Source: Hetaerina americana (taxonomy: Eukaryota > Arthropoda > Insecta > Odonata > Calopterygidae). Taken from it: 64,000 bases of DNA. Below the pieces are notes generated by a model. The model did not search any database, was not told the DNA's origin, and was given only the letters and a program-made list of their open reading frames with translations. The translations under genes and the position numbers were made by a program. Shown here one piece after another: positions 13,601 to 26,600 of this stretch (positions are counted from its first letter, which is position 1; each line of letters opens with the position of its first letter). The DNA lies in contig JAKTNV010000003.1 of NCBI GenBank assembly GCA_022747635.1, positions 27,295,830 to 27,359,829 of the forward strand, given 5' to 3'.

Positions 13601-15600
13601 GGTCATAGAACTTGATTTCCTCCGAACAGTTCCGTGAGTAGATCGCGCTTGGTAAGTCATATTTGTGAATTTTGCATCCGTTATATGTGTGTAGAATATT
13701 TATTTGTACGAACCGTCTTAGCTTGAGAAGATTTCATGCCTTTGTAGGGAGAGGTATTGAGTGTCAAAGGTGGAATTTTTACTCAAATATATTAGCAAAA
13801 ATGAGTCGCTAATCCAACTCGCAATTGAATGACCAATTAAGATAAGGAAATGCCATTTCTCGAGACACCCTGTAATGCTCTTATGAGTATTTAATTTTTG
13901 TTAAAATTTAACTAACTTGGTCATTATAACACCAGGTAGCTAATGTATTTTCTTCGAACCTTTGAGATATTCAATGGCCAATGAATTCATATATATTCAT
14001 GCTATTGACAAGAGGCGATATAATCAGCGACTTGGCACGAAAATAACTCGTCATTGTTATGTCAAAATAGCGCTTGTACCTAAATACTCCGCTTTGTTAT
14101 CCAGGATCAGGCTTTTGGAATGCTAACTCGAAACATGTGAATTTGAATTTCGCGTTTCTCCTTTGTTTTCCGCGTTCTGTAAGAATTTCACGCCACTGCT
14201 GCCGAAATCTTGGTAGTATTTGTCTTTCGAAATCGCGATTCGATCTCCTGCCGTATCGTGGAAGCTTTCACTGCGAGTGTGCTGTCCTTTGGAAATTATA
14301 GTCGATTAGGGCTTATTATTGGACGAAAACGTTGCCTTTTCGGGTAATTGGAAGATCTCTCGTATGTTGACCTTCAGTCCTCTACCTCAAAGGCGTGACG
14401 GATTCCCTTCTCACGACATGCGACCTTCGGGCTCGATAGTGCCGCCGGAATGCATGGTGGGCGTAAAGGGAGTTCGCAGTCCTTAACGAAGGTCAATCGA
14501 CCCGCTTGTGGTAATATTTGATCGTCATTACCGAATTTTCACTGCAGCGTTAGAAGCACAATCATCCACGTAGCAACGACTGCAATCATACAAACGGAAT
14601 TCGAGGGATACCGGTAACCGAATGATCTGAGAATTAAATATAATTAATTACTGGGTTCAAATCCATCATCAAACGTTTATCTGTTAGTACGCTGTGATTT
14701 GATGAAGGGTGGATGTTTTAAATTTATAATAAAAATCAGTTTTATAGCTTGTAAGAAGTGTAATTTTTTTAAAGTAATTAAATTGAATAATACCTTGCGT
14801 GCTGCGCGTGCCTATGAACGTTCCCACGTCTGGTCAATTATGTGGAAATTAAAACATTTATAATCCAGTGTTAACTTCAATTTTTTGCAAGCTTTACTTG
14901 AACGATCACCAAATTTAGTAAATCGATTGTTTCACAAAGAAATTCTTGTGGACCATCATGGCTCCCAGTCCACCTCATGGCCGTTAAAGGAGGTATTGGT
15001 GTCTGGTTTACATTTTTGGAATGCTATTGTAATATTTAGGATTCATAAGAGGAAGTAAAATAGAAATATATGACTCCTGCTGTTTTCTTTAATCATAAAA
15101 CCTTTTTACAAAGACCTCTGCGGTGTTGCTCCAAGTTGTGGTCGGCAGGCCGGATGATGCAAAAAAAAATTGAGCCATTAAATACCAGTACGCAGGGGGC
15201 TATAGATTTAGCGTTTCGCTTTCAGTTTTTAAGACCGCTAAGTCACTACACCAGTGTCTGGCATCTACCGGAAAAAAGTGCCAGTTCGCCACGTCAAACC
15301 AACAGAAGGTGTGCTGTGCTAGCTAATCAACTCAATCAATAAATGGATCGGGATATATTAGACGATATTTTTACCGCTAGTGTTTCTTTTCAAGTTTAAC
15401 TTGTTGTTCTTGGCGTTTTGGCTTTATTATATAAACCTTATACTCTTTATTTACTGACTATTATGAGCGTTTTTAGCAGATACGATGGAATTATAATTTT
15501 CATCGATCTGTGTGAGTATAAAAATTATGCGCTCACCTAGGATGATTCTTTTCGCGAATGAAGTAATTGATCGAGGACCTTAAGATAACAATATGTAGTG
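10691..15600. other. No gene recognised; intron sequence
   Basis: AT-rich PKN intron with normal CpG density. It contains the short perfect palindrome at 12444-12486. Otherwise only short open frames and no repeat family that I recognise. Confidence 0.5.
12444..12486. repeat. Perfect hairpin, 19-bp arms, 5-nt loop
   Basis: Left arm attaggtaaagtaaattga and right arm tcaatttactttacctaat are exact reverse complements around the loop acctg. It may be a small fold-back element or a cruciform-forming site. Confidence 0.95.
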
Positions 15601-15616
15601 TGTGTGTATATATGTA

Positions 15617-15679
<63 letters not shown>
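15601..15679. repeat. (TA)n microsatellite
   Basis: A long run of alternating TA preceded by tgtgtgtgtatatatg. It directly abuts the 5' head of the SINE at 15680. Confidence 0.97.
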
Positions 15680-15684
<5 letters not shown>

Positions 15685-15950
15685 TCGCGGTAGTCCAGTG
15701 GGTAGAACGTTGGACTGCTGGTCAGAGGGTCCCGGGTTCGATTCCCGGGCAAGGCACTCCGGGCACCTGCAGCTCCACCCAAGCTAAAGTGATTTTTCGG
15801 GTAACAGGTCTTCCTGGTAAACCATAACCGTCTCAGGGAAAGGAACTGGCCCCCCCTACCCTGATGTGTGAATTTTCACACGCCGTATAGGGCTTAGTAC
15901 TGGGTGATCTCTACCATCACCTACTAAACCGACCTTCGGGTTGATTACTA
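15680..15950 (+). mobile_element. tRNA-derived SINE, family 2, copy 1 (intact head)
   Basis: The head has an A-box-like ggtagtccagtggg and a perfect B box (ggttcgattcc at about 15736) inside cccgggttcgattcccgggc. The body contains gatttttcgggta, ctggccccccctaccctgat and accttcgggttgattact. It has the most complete promoter of the four copies in this window. The 3' end runs into sequence disrupted by the mariner at 15968. Confidence 0.9.
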
Positions 15951-15967
15951 TACACACTATGAAAATA

Positions 15968-16720
15968 CGAGGGTCATCCGGAAAGTAGTACCCGTTCGTG
16001 CCGCATGAAGTGCTGACGACGCGAGTAGCCGCTGGACGAGGTCAGATAGCTTCAGTGGCTTGTCTGCCTTCTCTGAGCCAAGTTGCGTGACGCTAGCATT
16101 GCCTGTGTTGTTTCTGTGATTGTTTACAATGTTTAAAAAAATTGAGAACGCCGCCAGTTGTGAAGTGAGGGCAGTGATTAAATTCCTCAATGCAAGAAAC
16201 GTTCGCCCATGTGATATTCATCGCCAATTAAAGGAGGTGTATGGAGACAATGTAATGGACGAGTCGTCTGTTCGGCGGTGGTGTCGCAACTTCAACATGG
16301 GGAGGGGGAACACACACGACGATGAGCGTTCGGAGAGACCGTCTGTCATTACAGACCAACTGGTGAGCTCAGTTGACGAATTCGTGAGGAACGATCGGCG
16401 CGTCACAATTGATGACATCTGTGAGCATTTTCCCAATGTTTCTCGAACAATTGTTCATGAAATTGTTAAACACCATCTGCATTATGCAAAAATTTGTGCA
16501 AGATGGGTCCCTCGCGTATCTCAATGAGCTGGCGGCGAAGGACTATGCAGCAGGAATACAGAAACTTGTCACACGTTATGACAAATGCCTTAATTTGCTT
16601 GGAGATTATGTTGAGAAGTAGTTTAAAGTATCCTCTTTCAAATAAAATTTTTTATGTTTGTTAATATTTACTTTTGTGTCTTTAATTCACGAACGGGTAC
16701 TACTTTCCGGATGACCCTCG
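15968..16720 (+). mobile_element. Internally deleted mariner element
   Basis: Perfect 33-bp terminal inverted repeats (15968-16000 and 16688-16720; cgagggtcatccggaaagta...) are flanked by TA on both sides (15966-15967, 16721-16722), the mariner target site. The body is 753 bp against about 1.3 kb for full mariners. It retains only the two ends of the transposase. Perfect TIRs suggest it could be moved in trans or inserted recently. Confidence 0.97.
16129..16527 (+). pseudogene. Mariner transposase, N-terminal fragment
   Basis: It starts MFKKIENAASCEVRAVIKFL and contains the helix-turn-helix DNA-binding region (QLKEVYGDN, SSVRRWCRNF, VTIDDICEHFPNVSRTIVH), ending KICARWVPRVSQ. The catalytic DDE/D half is absent. 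At about 16510-16530 the sequence jumps to the transposase C-terminus (IQKLVTRYDKCLNLLGDYVEK, stop at 16619) in a different frame. This shows an internal deletion that also shifted frame. It cannot encode an active enzyme. Confidence 0.92.
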
Positions 16721-16722
16721 TA

Positions 16723-19313
16723 TAACATATTCAGTGGTTTCCCTACGTTATTTTGATGTCCTTAATAATAGTTGATTTCAATATTCGGCCATTTGGCGTC
16801 AGTGTAACCAATAGGTAGACAGCTGGGGGACCGCGTAGAGGAGGGGAGGTAGTGTGACAATGTAGCTTGGGGAAGCGGTGGGGGATAAGTCGTGTGGGTG
16901 GGGTAAGAGGGTTAATATCATTCCATGAAAAATGGCAGTTTTCCCTCATATCATGGACGCATACAACCTTTGGTAAATGATGATTTAAATAATAAAATTT
17001 ACCCTTATAAAAAAGTGGAAATTTCGTCATTAGCACATTATGTTTTGCATGGTTCTGGCAGCCGCTATTTTAAAATAAGTCTGAATCATTTTTTCATTCT
17101 TTAAGAAACCTCAGTTATTTTTCTAGTGATATAATTATATTTTATTCTTAATGGGCCTTTCTCTAAAGAAAATTTCGTGGAGACCTGCAAAAGTCGAAAT
17201 TGCCAAGAGTTACGTGCCGTGGTCTAAGAAAGACTACTGAAAATGGCGCTTAAGTAATTACGGTGTCTGGCAATAAAAATTCCTTTCGGATTATATTTGT
17301 TTAAATATGGTGTGCACCAACTGCGTCACGAGAAAAAAAAGATACTCCTTCGGCCGTTTCTTGATGTCTCATGGAATTACGTAGAATCGAAAGGTTATTC
17401 GACGAAATTTTCAGCCCTCAAATGCCGTCACTGTGGTTGCAAAATTGGTGATTTTTCTGGGAACAAAGTAATATGGTCAGGTTCCAATGCTCTTAGAGTT
17501 GAAGTAAATCTCTCCGAATTTTATATGCTTACTTCGCGTCTTCTTTCATCGGACATGATTCTGTAAAGCTTAAAAATGTGGGTCGCTTATTTATTAGGTT
17601 CAGGTTGTTTGGCCCATTCTGTTCAATGATTTTTTTAAGTTGCATCTCTCAGTTGAGTGTATTCGACGTGCTTTTTATGTTCAATATGTCTGTCGCTTTA
17701 CCGTAATTTTTCTTAGAATACCAACGCGTTATACCTGTAATTTTTACTTTTTAATGAAACATGTATTTTACAATTTATAGTATACCTTTATTGTACGCTT
17801 GCCAAATTTAGCTTACAAAACACTGCCCAAGTTTCATGCAGCTCTCTTTGGAAACTTGCCATTTTCCGCTTTCGTTGTACACCACGTGCTGCGTCTCTTA
17901 ATTGCATGCTTTTGGCAATTTGACCATTTTGATTCTCTTGGACCTTCGTCCTAGTGTGAAGAGTATTCGAGTTAAAATTGTAATTGGTATGCCAAGCGCT
18001 TCCTTTTTTGAGTTGCCATATGACAGCGTTGTCAGTGAGAGATATTCGCCGCTGTCCTGCCCGAATCCCAGCTTTTTCTTTTATCGCGAAGGTAATTTTT
18101 TGCTTCCCAATTCTAAGTAGGGAGCCTTTAATGAGCAAAACTAAGTTGAATTTCGAATTAGCGAAGAAGCCGCTATTCCTTATACAAGTCTAGGATCGTG
18201 TCCGATGACTGCGGGCGTTGTCAGACCGAATTCCGCCGCCATTTGCGTTTGAGGCTCATCACTTCTTTAGATACAGAAGGTGAGCATTTTATGTGATGAA
18301 TAGCGTTGTCCACATGGGCGCACAGATGACGGGGGTAGTGGCTATACATTTACGCTAATCAAAGATACTCTTTTTGTCTAAATAAGTGAGGGAATACAAC
18401 TATATGAGTGTTCCCTCATACCTAGTTATTTAGGACGTAGCCACTTTCATTGCAGATCTGACCCAATGAGACCGGCAGTAAAGACTTGGCCCAGGTGAGG
18501 GTGACTACATAGAACCCGACGCGACTGATACGACAAAATAACGCGAAATGAACTGACGGGTAGCTTTCGTAATTTTATTAGTTAATCCCTTGGGTAAATC
18601 TCAATCTTTTTGACCAAGGATATTAGTGTTACGGCCGTCGAAGTTATTTTTTCCTAGTACACCATAGGGAAATAGAATTTACGTAATAAATAGGGAAATT
18701 AAAACTCTTACGAAGGACAAATCGGGTGTAAAATGCAGTGTATGTTCGGGTCGGATCTTGTTCACCACTACCACCGCTATAAGCTGTTTTGATGTTAATT
18801 ATTTTGGAATGTAAATTTCTTTAGAAGTAAGACACTTGTACCGCAGGGCTTTCAATACAATGAGATGAAAAGCAATTTTTTGGAGGTTTTGTAATTCGGT
18901 CCACTTGGGATTCAATTGATCTTTGTTGGGGTATCAAATGAGATAATCTCGTATTTTTATTAAATTAACTAATTTTAATTGAAATTAATTCAAATATGTC
19001 ATGTGGCATTAGCTTGTACGTATATTATTATTATTGTTTTTTTACTGTTGAAATTGTACGACATCCCAAATTGCTCCCTTAACAGTTAATGCCACAACTA
19101 ATAGAAATCATCCTCATCTGGCTCCTGATTTAAGTTATTTCTATTGTTTACCTGTTATGATTCATGGTAAATACTCTGCTAATATCAGGGTGTAACGGCC
19201 CACTGAATGCGGTTGCTCGGGCTTGTAAGGTAAGACATGCTCGTCTGGCTCGACTGTTACAGGAAATTGCGTTGTGTTTGATTTGAGAATATTCATGCTC
19301 CAAATCTTTGCAG
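16723..19313. other. No gene recognised; intron sequence
   Basis: AT-rich with scattered CpG. A 116-codon minus-strand open frame (17788-18138) has no recognisable domain and is not called. Confidence 0.45.
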
Positions 19314-19468
19314 ATAAGTACGAGCCAAATCTGGAACTTCCTCTCGAGGAACGTGTGGAAGAACTGCGGCATCGTCTTCGAATTGAAGCAGCCGTAGTAG
19401 ATGGAGCCAAAAATGTCATTCGACTTCTCCAAAGCTCCAAGGTGGCGGACAAGAAGGCCCTTCAAGAG
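19314..19468 (+). CDS. Pkn: PKN exon: HR1c, first half
   Basis: The acceptor tctttgcag precedes 19314. The split codon plus this exon reads [19 protein letters not shown], then [20 protein letters not shown] and [10 protein letters not shown]. This is the third HR1 repeat, in which the family pattern GAKNVxRLL is diagnostic. The exon ends in phase 0 at a gtttgt donor (19469). The next PKN exon begins 11.5 kb downstream at 31016, which continues the second helix of HR1c. Confidence 0.92.
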
Positions 19469-22400
19469 GTTTGTGTTCTTTTGAAATAATTTAAGAAGTG
19501 AATTTAATTAAAATCGAATACCTTCACGAGGATAATTTTAAGCTATTTTTGTTTTATCTTAACCGTTGAGTACTCAGCATTAATTTGTTTAACTTACTGA
19601 AAGTGTACCTAATAATGCATGATGCCTAAGCCTATTGTTAAAAGTTAAACCTCGAGTTCGGATTAAAACAAACGATATAAATTATATTAGGTTGGATTTC
19701 CTATTTTATATGCCAAAGCGTAATGCCTGCATAATATCTTTATTATATTTCCATGATTTTCAAGAGTGATTCCCATTTTAAGCGCGAATACCGTTTTTCC
19801 CCCCCGGTAGGTCTAGTAAATACTGAAGATACTTAAAAAACTTAATCCCCCTTAATGGTAGAAAAAACTCGCTAAAATTTGAACTGTTCTATGACGACTA
19901 AGGGAGAACCCATGGAGAAGTAAATAACTGTTGGAGAAGTAAATAACTGTTATGCGTTTGTCGACAGATTCATGACTATTTCAAAGCTATGGTATATCTG
20001 GCCTAGACATGGCGGCTTCCCTTTACGTAATCCCTGAGGGATGCCCTGGCAAAAGCTCTCTGCAGCCAGTGTGCGGCTTCTTTGTAAGTGCGCCGCAGGC
20101 ATTGATTCAATGAAAGGTTCAGCGCAGGCGAAATCTTGTGAACTTTACTGCGCTAGTTCTCTCTATCGCTTTGGAATTGCAGAGGTGTGATCCAGTTATA
20201 ATATTCCATTGTTAGTGTGTGCGTTCATTTTGAACTCGTTCGCGTTGGATTTAGAAGCTTTAGTCGGAGCCAACAATCGATCGAGTGTTATTCGATTTTA
20301 AAATTGTTTAGACTGGAGAGAAAATAAAAATTATTTATTTACAGTAATTGTTTTCTGTGTTTTTTCTGCGCGACACCAGGTGTATACCAGGAAACCGGGA
20401 CAACTGTGTACCGCAAATTCAAATGGGCATTTTCTATCCGGAATAACGGATTTTCTAGCTAACTGCGATTTTTTTTTAAATCTGATATTTTCATCGCTTA
20501 AACTATGCAAATTTATTGCATGCCAGCAAATTGAAATTACTATCATACCCTCATTTCTTGTTTATACATTCAAAGCAAGCCACCAAGCAAGCGCTAGCAA
20601 TAATTGTTAGCACGACGTAAAGCGTGCCTGTATAGGGGTAGAAACAACTCTTAAATCTCCAGCGTTCGACAATAGAACTCCTGTTTTTTCATTACTAGAT
20701 TAGAATATTTTAAATCTTCTGGAAAAACTTACGGCACATGTAGGGTGTAGAGTGTAGTTGAATTATCACAGCACTCGCGTGTTTCGGGTGGGTTCTTGAT
20801 ATCCTACTCCTAGGTTTTGTTTAAATGTCCTGAATTTATCTTTAATTCTATTTAAAAAAGTGGTAGTTATGGATTTGAAACAGTTATTACACAATAATGG
20901 AATCCCTAATTGTGCTAAAAAATTAAAATCTTGAAACGGTAGAGTACTTTCTTTAACATAAGTTTCTTCACCAAAAATTTGAACTATTTTCGTTCAGCAA
21001 GCGAAATGTTGCAGTCTTGCAGTTGCTGTTTTAGCAGAGTCTTCAAAAGCTTTCATCTGTAGTATTGTAAATTTTCCGTTGATACTAATTCAAAAAGTTG
21101 CATTTACAGCGATTTACTTCCGTAAACTTTAAATCCAACCCTGCATGCAAATTAATCTTGAATATTCGTATGTGGAACGCACTGCTGGAATGTTATGCAT
21201 AATTACCAAAAGTCGGCGAATTAAATTGAGAGAGAGAAAGGGGGCATGAAATTTACTGTCGAAAGTGGGTTGACCTTGATACAAGATTTAATATTAGAGT
21301 TATTGAATGATAGGCGACTAACGGTGACAGACGAGGGAACGGTAACATCTACAACCTTGGCCATTGTCTCTGCGGGTTCAACTGCATTTAAGATTCATAT
21401 CTTATTGTAGGTATTTTTAACGAAATATTTTTAATATGATAACACGCATGACTAGTGTTAAATATACCTGTTCAGTCACTGATTATGGGTGCTGACGCCC
21501 TTTTCTAACCATTTAATTCGTCGTGTCTTTAATTTCTATTTTATTCGTAATACCCGCAGTCATACTATTTACTGGTCAGTTAGACGGCTCGAGTAAAAAG
21601 GTACTCATTAATATCTAATAGTACGTAAACTTTATAAATGTAAAAGAAAGTTAAATTACAGTTTTATACTTGTAATTGCGTTGAAAATATTAAATGTAGC
21701 GAAGTTTGAACTTATTTACTATTTGCAAATATTGTGACATTATATTTATCGTAAGGATTTTAGCGTAAAATAGTTTTAGTACCCCCAGCATCTCGTCGAC
21801 TAGAATGGAGGGCCAAGCTATCATAGAAAAACAAAATTCAAAATCTGTAATGCTCTTGTTACCAAGGCATTGATTGAGAGGAAAATACAGGGCAAAACTA
21901 GTGAATTGGATCATTGAATACATCACATAGTATAAATTAGCTTCTGGGGAAAGACTCGACGTTATTCCAAAAGCTAAAATTCCCAAGAAATTGGAAAAAT
22001 CCAGGAATAGCACATTGCGCCATGCAACCTTTTTAAGCAGTCGCGCGACAAACAGGCTTGTTCGTTGAAGCAGTAATTGGGAAAGGTAACTGTAATAAGT
22101 CATTTGCTCCAGTGGGGTAGGCGGGTAATTGGGAATTAGGTCTGATTTTAGCGAGCGGAGGCGACGAGTTCAGTGGTAATTATGGCCTAATTTAGCTTTC
22201 TATGAAAATCATCAGCTGATGAATGTTTCATCTGATGTATGGAATAAACAGCGCTATGGTGACCTTAGATGTAGTGGGGTGCAGTACTCCTGGAGTACTG
22301 CACTTTTAGTACTTTCCATTCTGTGCCCAAGTTGGGATAGGGTTGCCACGAAAATCGTCACCAATGGTCTTCCGAATCATGGCCCTCGGCAAAGAGGAAA

Positions 22401-23370
22401 TTGCTATACATGAGCCATTAGACGATATCGACCTTGCTCGTGTCAGTGACCTCCCATGTGAGTCTGCTTTGTGTTCGTTTGAAATCGCAGCCAAGAGTTT
22501 CTAATAACGTCGCACGTTCCAGTTTTCAGCTTATGGGTCCAATATGCATATAGTTAATTAGAGCAAGCGGCTGCTTGTGATGATCACCACATGCGACTAG
22601 GCAGATAAAAATTTCTAGTAACATTGACAAAAGTTCTGTTACTTTAATGTTTGGCTATTATTTTTCAATGCCTAATTCCAGTAGTCTTAAATGATATTTT
22701 TTTATGCATTTCCTGAAAGCCTGCTAAAACGTTGCGCATATTCGTCAAATGGAAGGTTAGTATAATAGATGGGAAGTTGTAATTTTGTATTAGATCCACA
22801 GATAGAAAGTCGCGCATTTAGGCTTGGGGAGACTACTTCCTGGTGGAATGATGCCTCTAGTTTACCAAAGTAATATGGAATGCAGAAAACCATCAAAGTA
22901 GGCCCAAGTGAACACAGTAGGAGTAAACTAGTGTCGGGCGTATTTTTGCTTTTTTTTAGCGTTGAAACGGATTGTTTGCAAGCCTGCAGGGATTGTAAGT
23001 ATATTCCGGTAGTATAATAATTGACGATAATAGAAGATGGTACTGATGTAAATAGATCATTATTCAAAACCCAAGTAAAAATTGGTTTTTCCAACACCAT
23101 CCAACAAATATTCTTGAACGATTAGTTGGAGTTAACAATACGTCTAGCCAAACCAGAAGGCCAAATTTGTGATTGTTTTATTTCTTGGGTGTGAAAATAA
23201 ACATAATTTTTGTTATAGTCAACAAATTGCAACGTTGCTGAAGGAATAACGGCTGAATTTAGGAAGCGTAATGTTAAATACTTAATTAATTTATGGTATT
23301 TGTATAATGCAAATGCATTTTATGCGGTAGCTGTTCATTCTTGAAACCGACTCGTGATTATTCTATGTAT
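19469..23370. other. Intron; unrecognised open frames only
   Basis: It holds a 2 x 19 bp tandem duplication (tggagaagtaaataactgt, 19913-19950), a GC-richer stretch near 19990-20300 and a palindrome at 22279-22303. There are two minus-strand open frames, 21690-22103 (137 codons) and 22702-23100 (132 codons), rich in hydrophobic residues. I recognise no family in them, and they lack joining splice signals in a common phase. Confidence 0.4.
22279..22303. repeat. Near-perfect dyad, 12-bp arms
   Basis: gtgcagtactcc, one central t, then ggagtactgcac. A short exact dyad that could be a protein-binding site or a chance hairpin. Confidence 0.9.
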
Positions 23371-23380
23371 ATTACAACTT

Positions 23381-23642
23381 TAGCGGGTCGCGTTAGACCA
23401 GGGGTAGAGCGTTGGACTACTGACCAGAGGGCCCGGGCAAGCCGTTCTGGGCATCTGCAGGACCACCCAAGTTATGTGATTTTTCGGGTACCAGATCTTC
23501 CTGGGAAACTATATCCGGCACAGGAACTGGCCCCCCTACCCTAATGAGTGAATTTCACACGCCGTCGGGTTTAGTACTGGGTGAACTTAACCATCACCTA
23601 CCAAACCGACCTTCGGGATGATTACTGTGTTTATGGTTCTTT
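23381..23642 (+). mobile_element. tRNA-derived SINE, family 2, copy 2 (B box deleted)
   Basis: Flanked by the direct repeat attacaactt (23371-23380 and 23643-23652), a target-site duplication that fixes both ends. It shares gatttttcgggtaccagatc, cctaccctaatgagtg and the 3' end gattactgtgtttatggtt with the other copies. Relative to copy 1, the B box is missing, as expected from a deletion between the two cccggg repeats that flank it. Confidence 0.93.
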
Positions 23643-23652
23643 ATTACAACTT

Positions 23653-26600
23653 ATGGTGAAGTGGTTGTATCACTACTCGCCTTGAGCTATTAATTAATGT
23701 GCGAAGACGGGCCCAAGAATATGTTATATTTTAGCCAATGCACCATGCAATATCCAACATAGAAATGGTATCTAAAGGAGTTAGTGGCCTATTATCCAGC
23801 ATTTCCTTTGCCCAGGTAAAAATGTGGTTGGTAGGTGTACAACCTAAGGAAATCATGATTTAATTGGAGAAGTTCGCCGTTACAAATCCATTGTTAGCAC
23901 GTTGTCGAGCAAGTCGCCGTATTGAAAACCCTTTTAGTTATTTTTATTTCAATTCCATGGATAAGAAATTCCTAACGCATTCTTTCTCTTTTTATGGCTT
24001 AATTTCCCTGTTCAAATATACGTTTATCATTTTGTTACGCAATAATACGAGGAGCAAAGCGATCGTGTTTATGGTGGCATCTCACTAATGCCTGCAAACC
24101 TCGGAAAACGTTCTCCAAATACATGTGTTGTGGTATTTACGGATGGACATAAGTTTCTTGTTAGGATACGTTTCCACATTCCAAGCGTAACTGATCCAAG
24201 GAAGTGTATTTTCTCTGTACTGATGTCATTAGTCATATTGCTTGCTGTCTAGCTAATCTTGTAATCTGTGACACGTTGAATTCCTTGCCACGTTAATGGC
24301 CCCTTAAAAATTGTCCTTCCCATTTTAAATGGCCAGCTCAAAAATCCAATGTTTAGATGGTCTATGTGAAAAATATTAATTGCAAGTGACTTTTGGTGGA
24401 TCAGATTCTTTGAGTCACACTATTGTGGGAATTTTCCTTCCAGTGGAAATATCAAATAATGATGCGAAAAAGTGCATTATATAATTATTTATAACATTCC
24501 ATTAGAACCTTTCTGAATAGTATTTCAGTGTGAAGAAGCGGAACATTTGCCGTTAAAAAATACTCTTAGATTAAAAAAACACATGTAACAAACCAACTCT
24601 AATTCATCAAAATGCGATGTATATCTGGATGGCTTTTTTTCATCCGAAACATGTGATATTACAATGAATGTAAGGAATTACTTCTTTCGGTGTTCGTAAA
24701 AACATTCTTTTTACCCCAGCTGAGCAAACGAACATTTACAAAAGCCTACCTTCAACGCTGCCATTCGTCATGTGATATGACGGCGTTTTACTCGTGTGTG
24801 TAGTATTAATTTTTCACTGAGTAAAAATTCAATAATTATTACATTTTTAAGATTTTCCCAGTTTATTTCTTTTGTTTACTGAGTATGTACCTACAGTTGT
24901 TGTTTTCCCGCAATACCATTGTAGAGAAGGCCGTAGTTCTGTGAAGAGGGCAAGAAAATTGTGTTTATTGTGAGAGAGGTATTTCTACTGTACTTTGATA
25001 TTAATTATACCAGTTAAAGTTAAATTAAAAAATGTTATGCTTCGCATTGATACCTACTTAAATCATTTTTAACGAGTTTTGGTTAAACACGAAGTACTCG
25101 GAGTCATTTAATTATTAAGGTGGTAAATCATGCTTATCTTTTGTTTATTCTCACCAACGATACACTTAAATGGTAATGGCAGCTAGCAAGAGTAGATTCA
25201 AGATAACATATGGAGCAATGAACTTTTCCACGAAATTCTGTGGAAGACATACTGTGACATGATGAAAGCACTACTTTTGCATAATTAATAAGATTTTCCC
25301 TTCTCTCGTGTGTGGAATTATATAATTATATATCTCGATTATTTGGCAGGCATTATAAAACGTGGAGGTTAATTATAGTTTGTCAAGAGGGAGGTTTTTC
25401 ATAATATGGGATGCTGAAAGTTATTGAAATAGAAATATGAGGGTGTCAAAAAAATTGAAAAAGAAAACCGGATACGTAGTTAAAAGAAGCTCTTTCGGCA
25501 GTTTTTGTCAGACAAAAGTAGTTCACGAAACTGGTTAGTCATTGAACGGACCGAAGCCTTAACTGCACTTGTCCAATACGCAGCCATACCATGTCGAAAC
25601 CAATAGCTTGTGGCATACGAGTAATCTCAGGCGAATAACTGCTAATGAACGAATGACCCTCGAAGAAACATATTGTGCATAGCAACCAAAATCTTATTTC
25701 GAATTCAAACACATTTTGGGTAATTGGTAAATATTGACCAATCGTTTAAAAAAATTGAAAGGTCGAAAAAGACTAATTGAATCAAAATAAAAATAATAGT
25801 TTTCGTTGATGAGGCAAAAACTTTTCATTCTCAAAACTAAAATCGCGAATTATCTCAATCTATTCACTTATAATTGCTGCAGCCGAAGAACACGTTCATG
25901 TTGATTCACTTTTATAAAAAAGCAATGACTTGATGTCTAAAAGTTGATTAAATTATATTAATACTTTGAAATTATCGGTACATTTGATTCTCTTTCAAAT
26001 TTTAACCACTCGCCGCTTGCGACTAAACATGTGCTATCTTATTCGCATACTCAGGCACGAGCGTTGTGGTGCATTTTCTTCAATTTTTTCGACCCTCGGA
26101 AGTTTTGTAGCTCTATAACGGAACTTAGGGTGACGTCTGTGCATCGTTAACTAAAAATGAGTACTCGGTTAAGAAATAAAAACGGGGAAATAGTGAATAC
26201 GAAAGTGGGGAAGGAGGTAGCGGTAGGCTTTAGGGAAGGCAGCACATCGAAAGGGGGATGTACCACCTCCCGTGGACCCCGAAATAGAACTGCTCCACGC
26301 ATCTGGCGCTGAGCCTGCTTTGCTGATCGAAAGCGTTCCTTCGTTCCCTACCTTTTGGGGTTTCAGTATCTCGCCCGGTGTAGAATAGGGTGCGCGTGAG
26401 CACACCACTTAACAGCCAATCCACCCGGAGGAAAGCATTTGGGATAAGTGTTGCTGGTGTTCTGGAGAATTGTTTTGATTAATGCGTCACTCACCTTAGC
26501 TCGTCATCACGCATAGGCAAACTAAAATGAGTGAGCCTCTCTCGTGACGCGCAGCTTTTGGCATCAAGTGAGGGGAGGGACTGTTGAAATAGTATGTGAT

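Noticed and set aside
15680..15755. A functional tRNA gene
   Set aside because: It has tRNA-like A and B boxes but no closed acceptor stem, and the same head occurs in other copies with a shared non-tRNA body. It is a SINE head.
17788..18138. 116-codon minus-strand open frame
   Set aside because: No family recognised and no supporting context.
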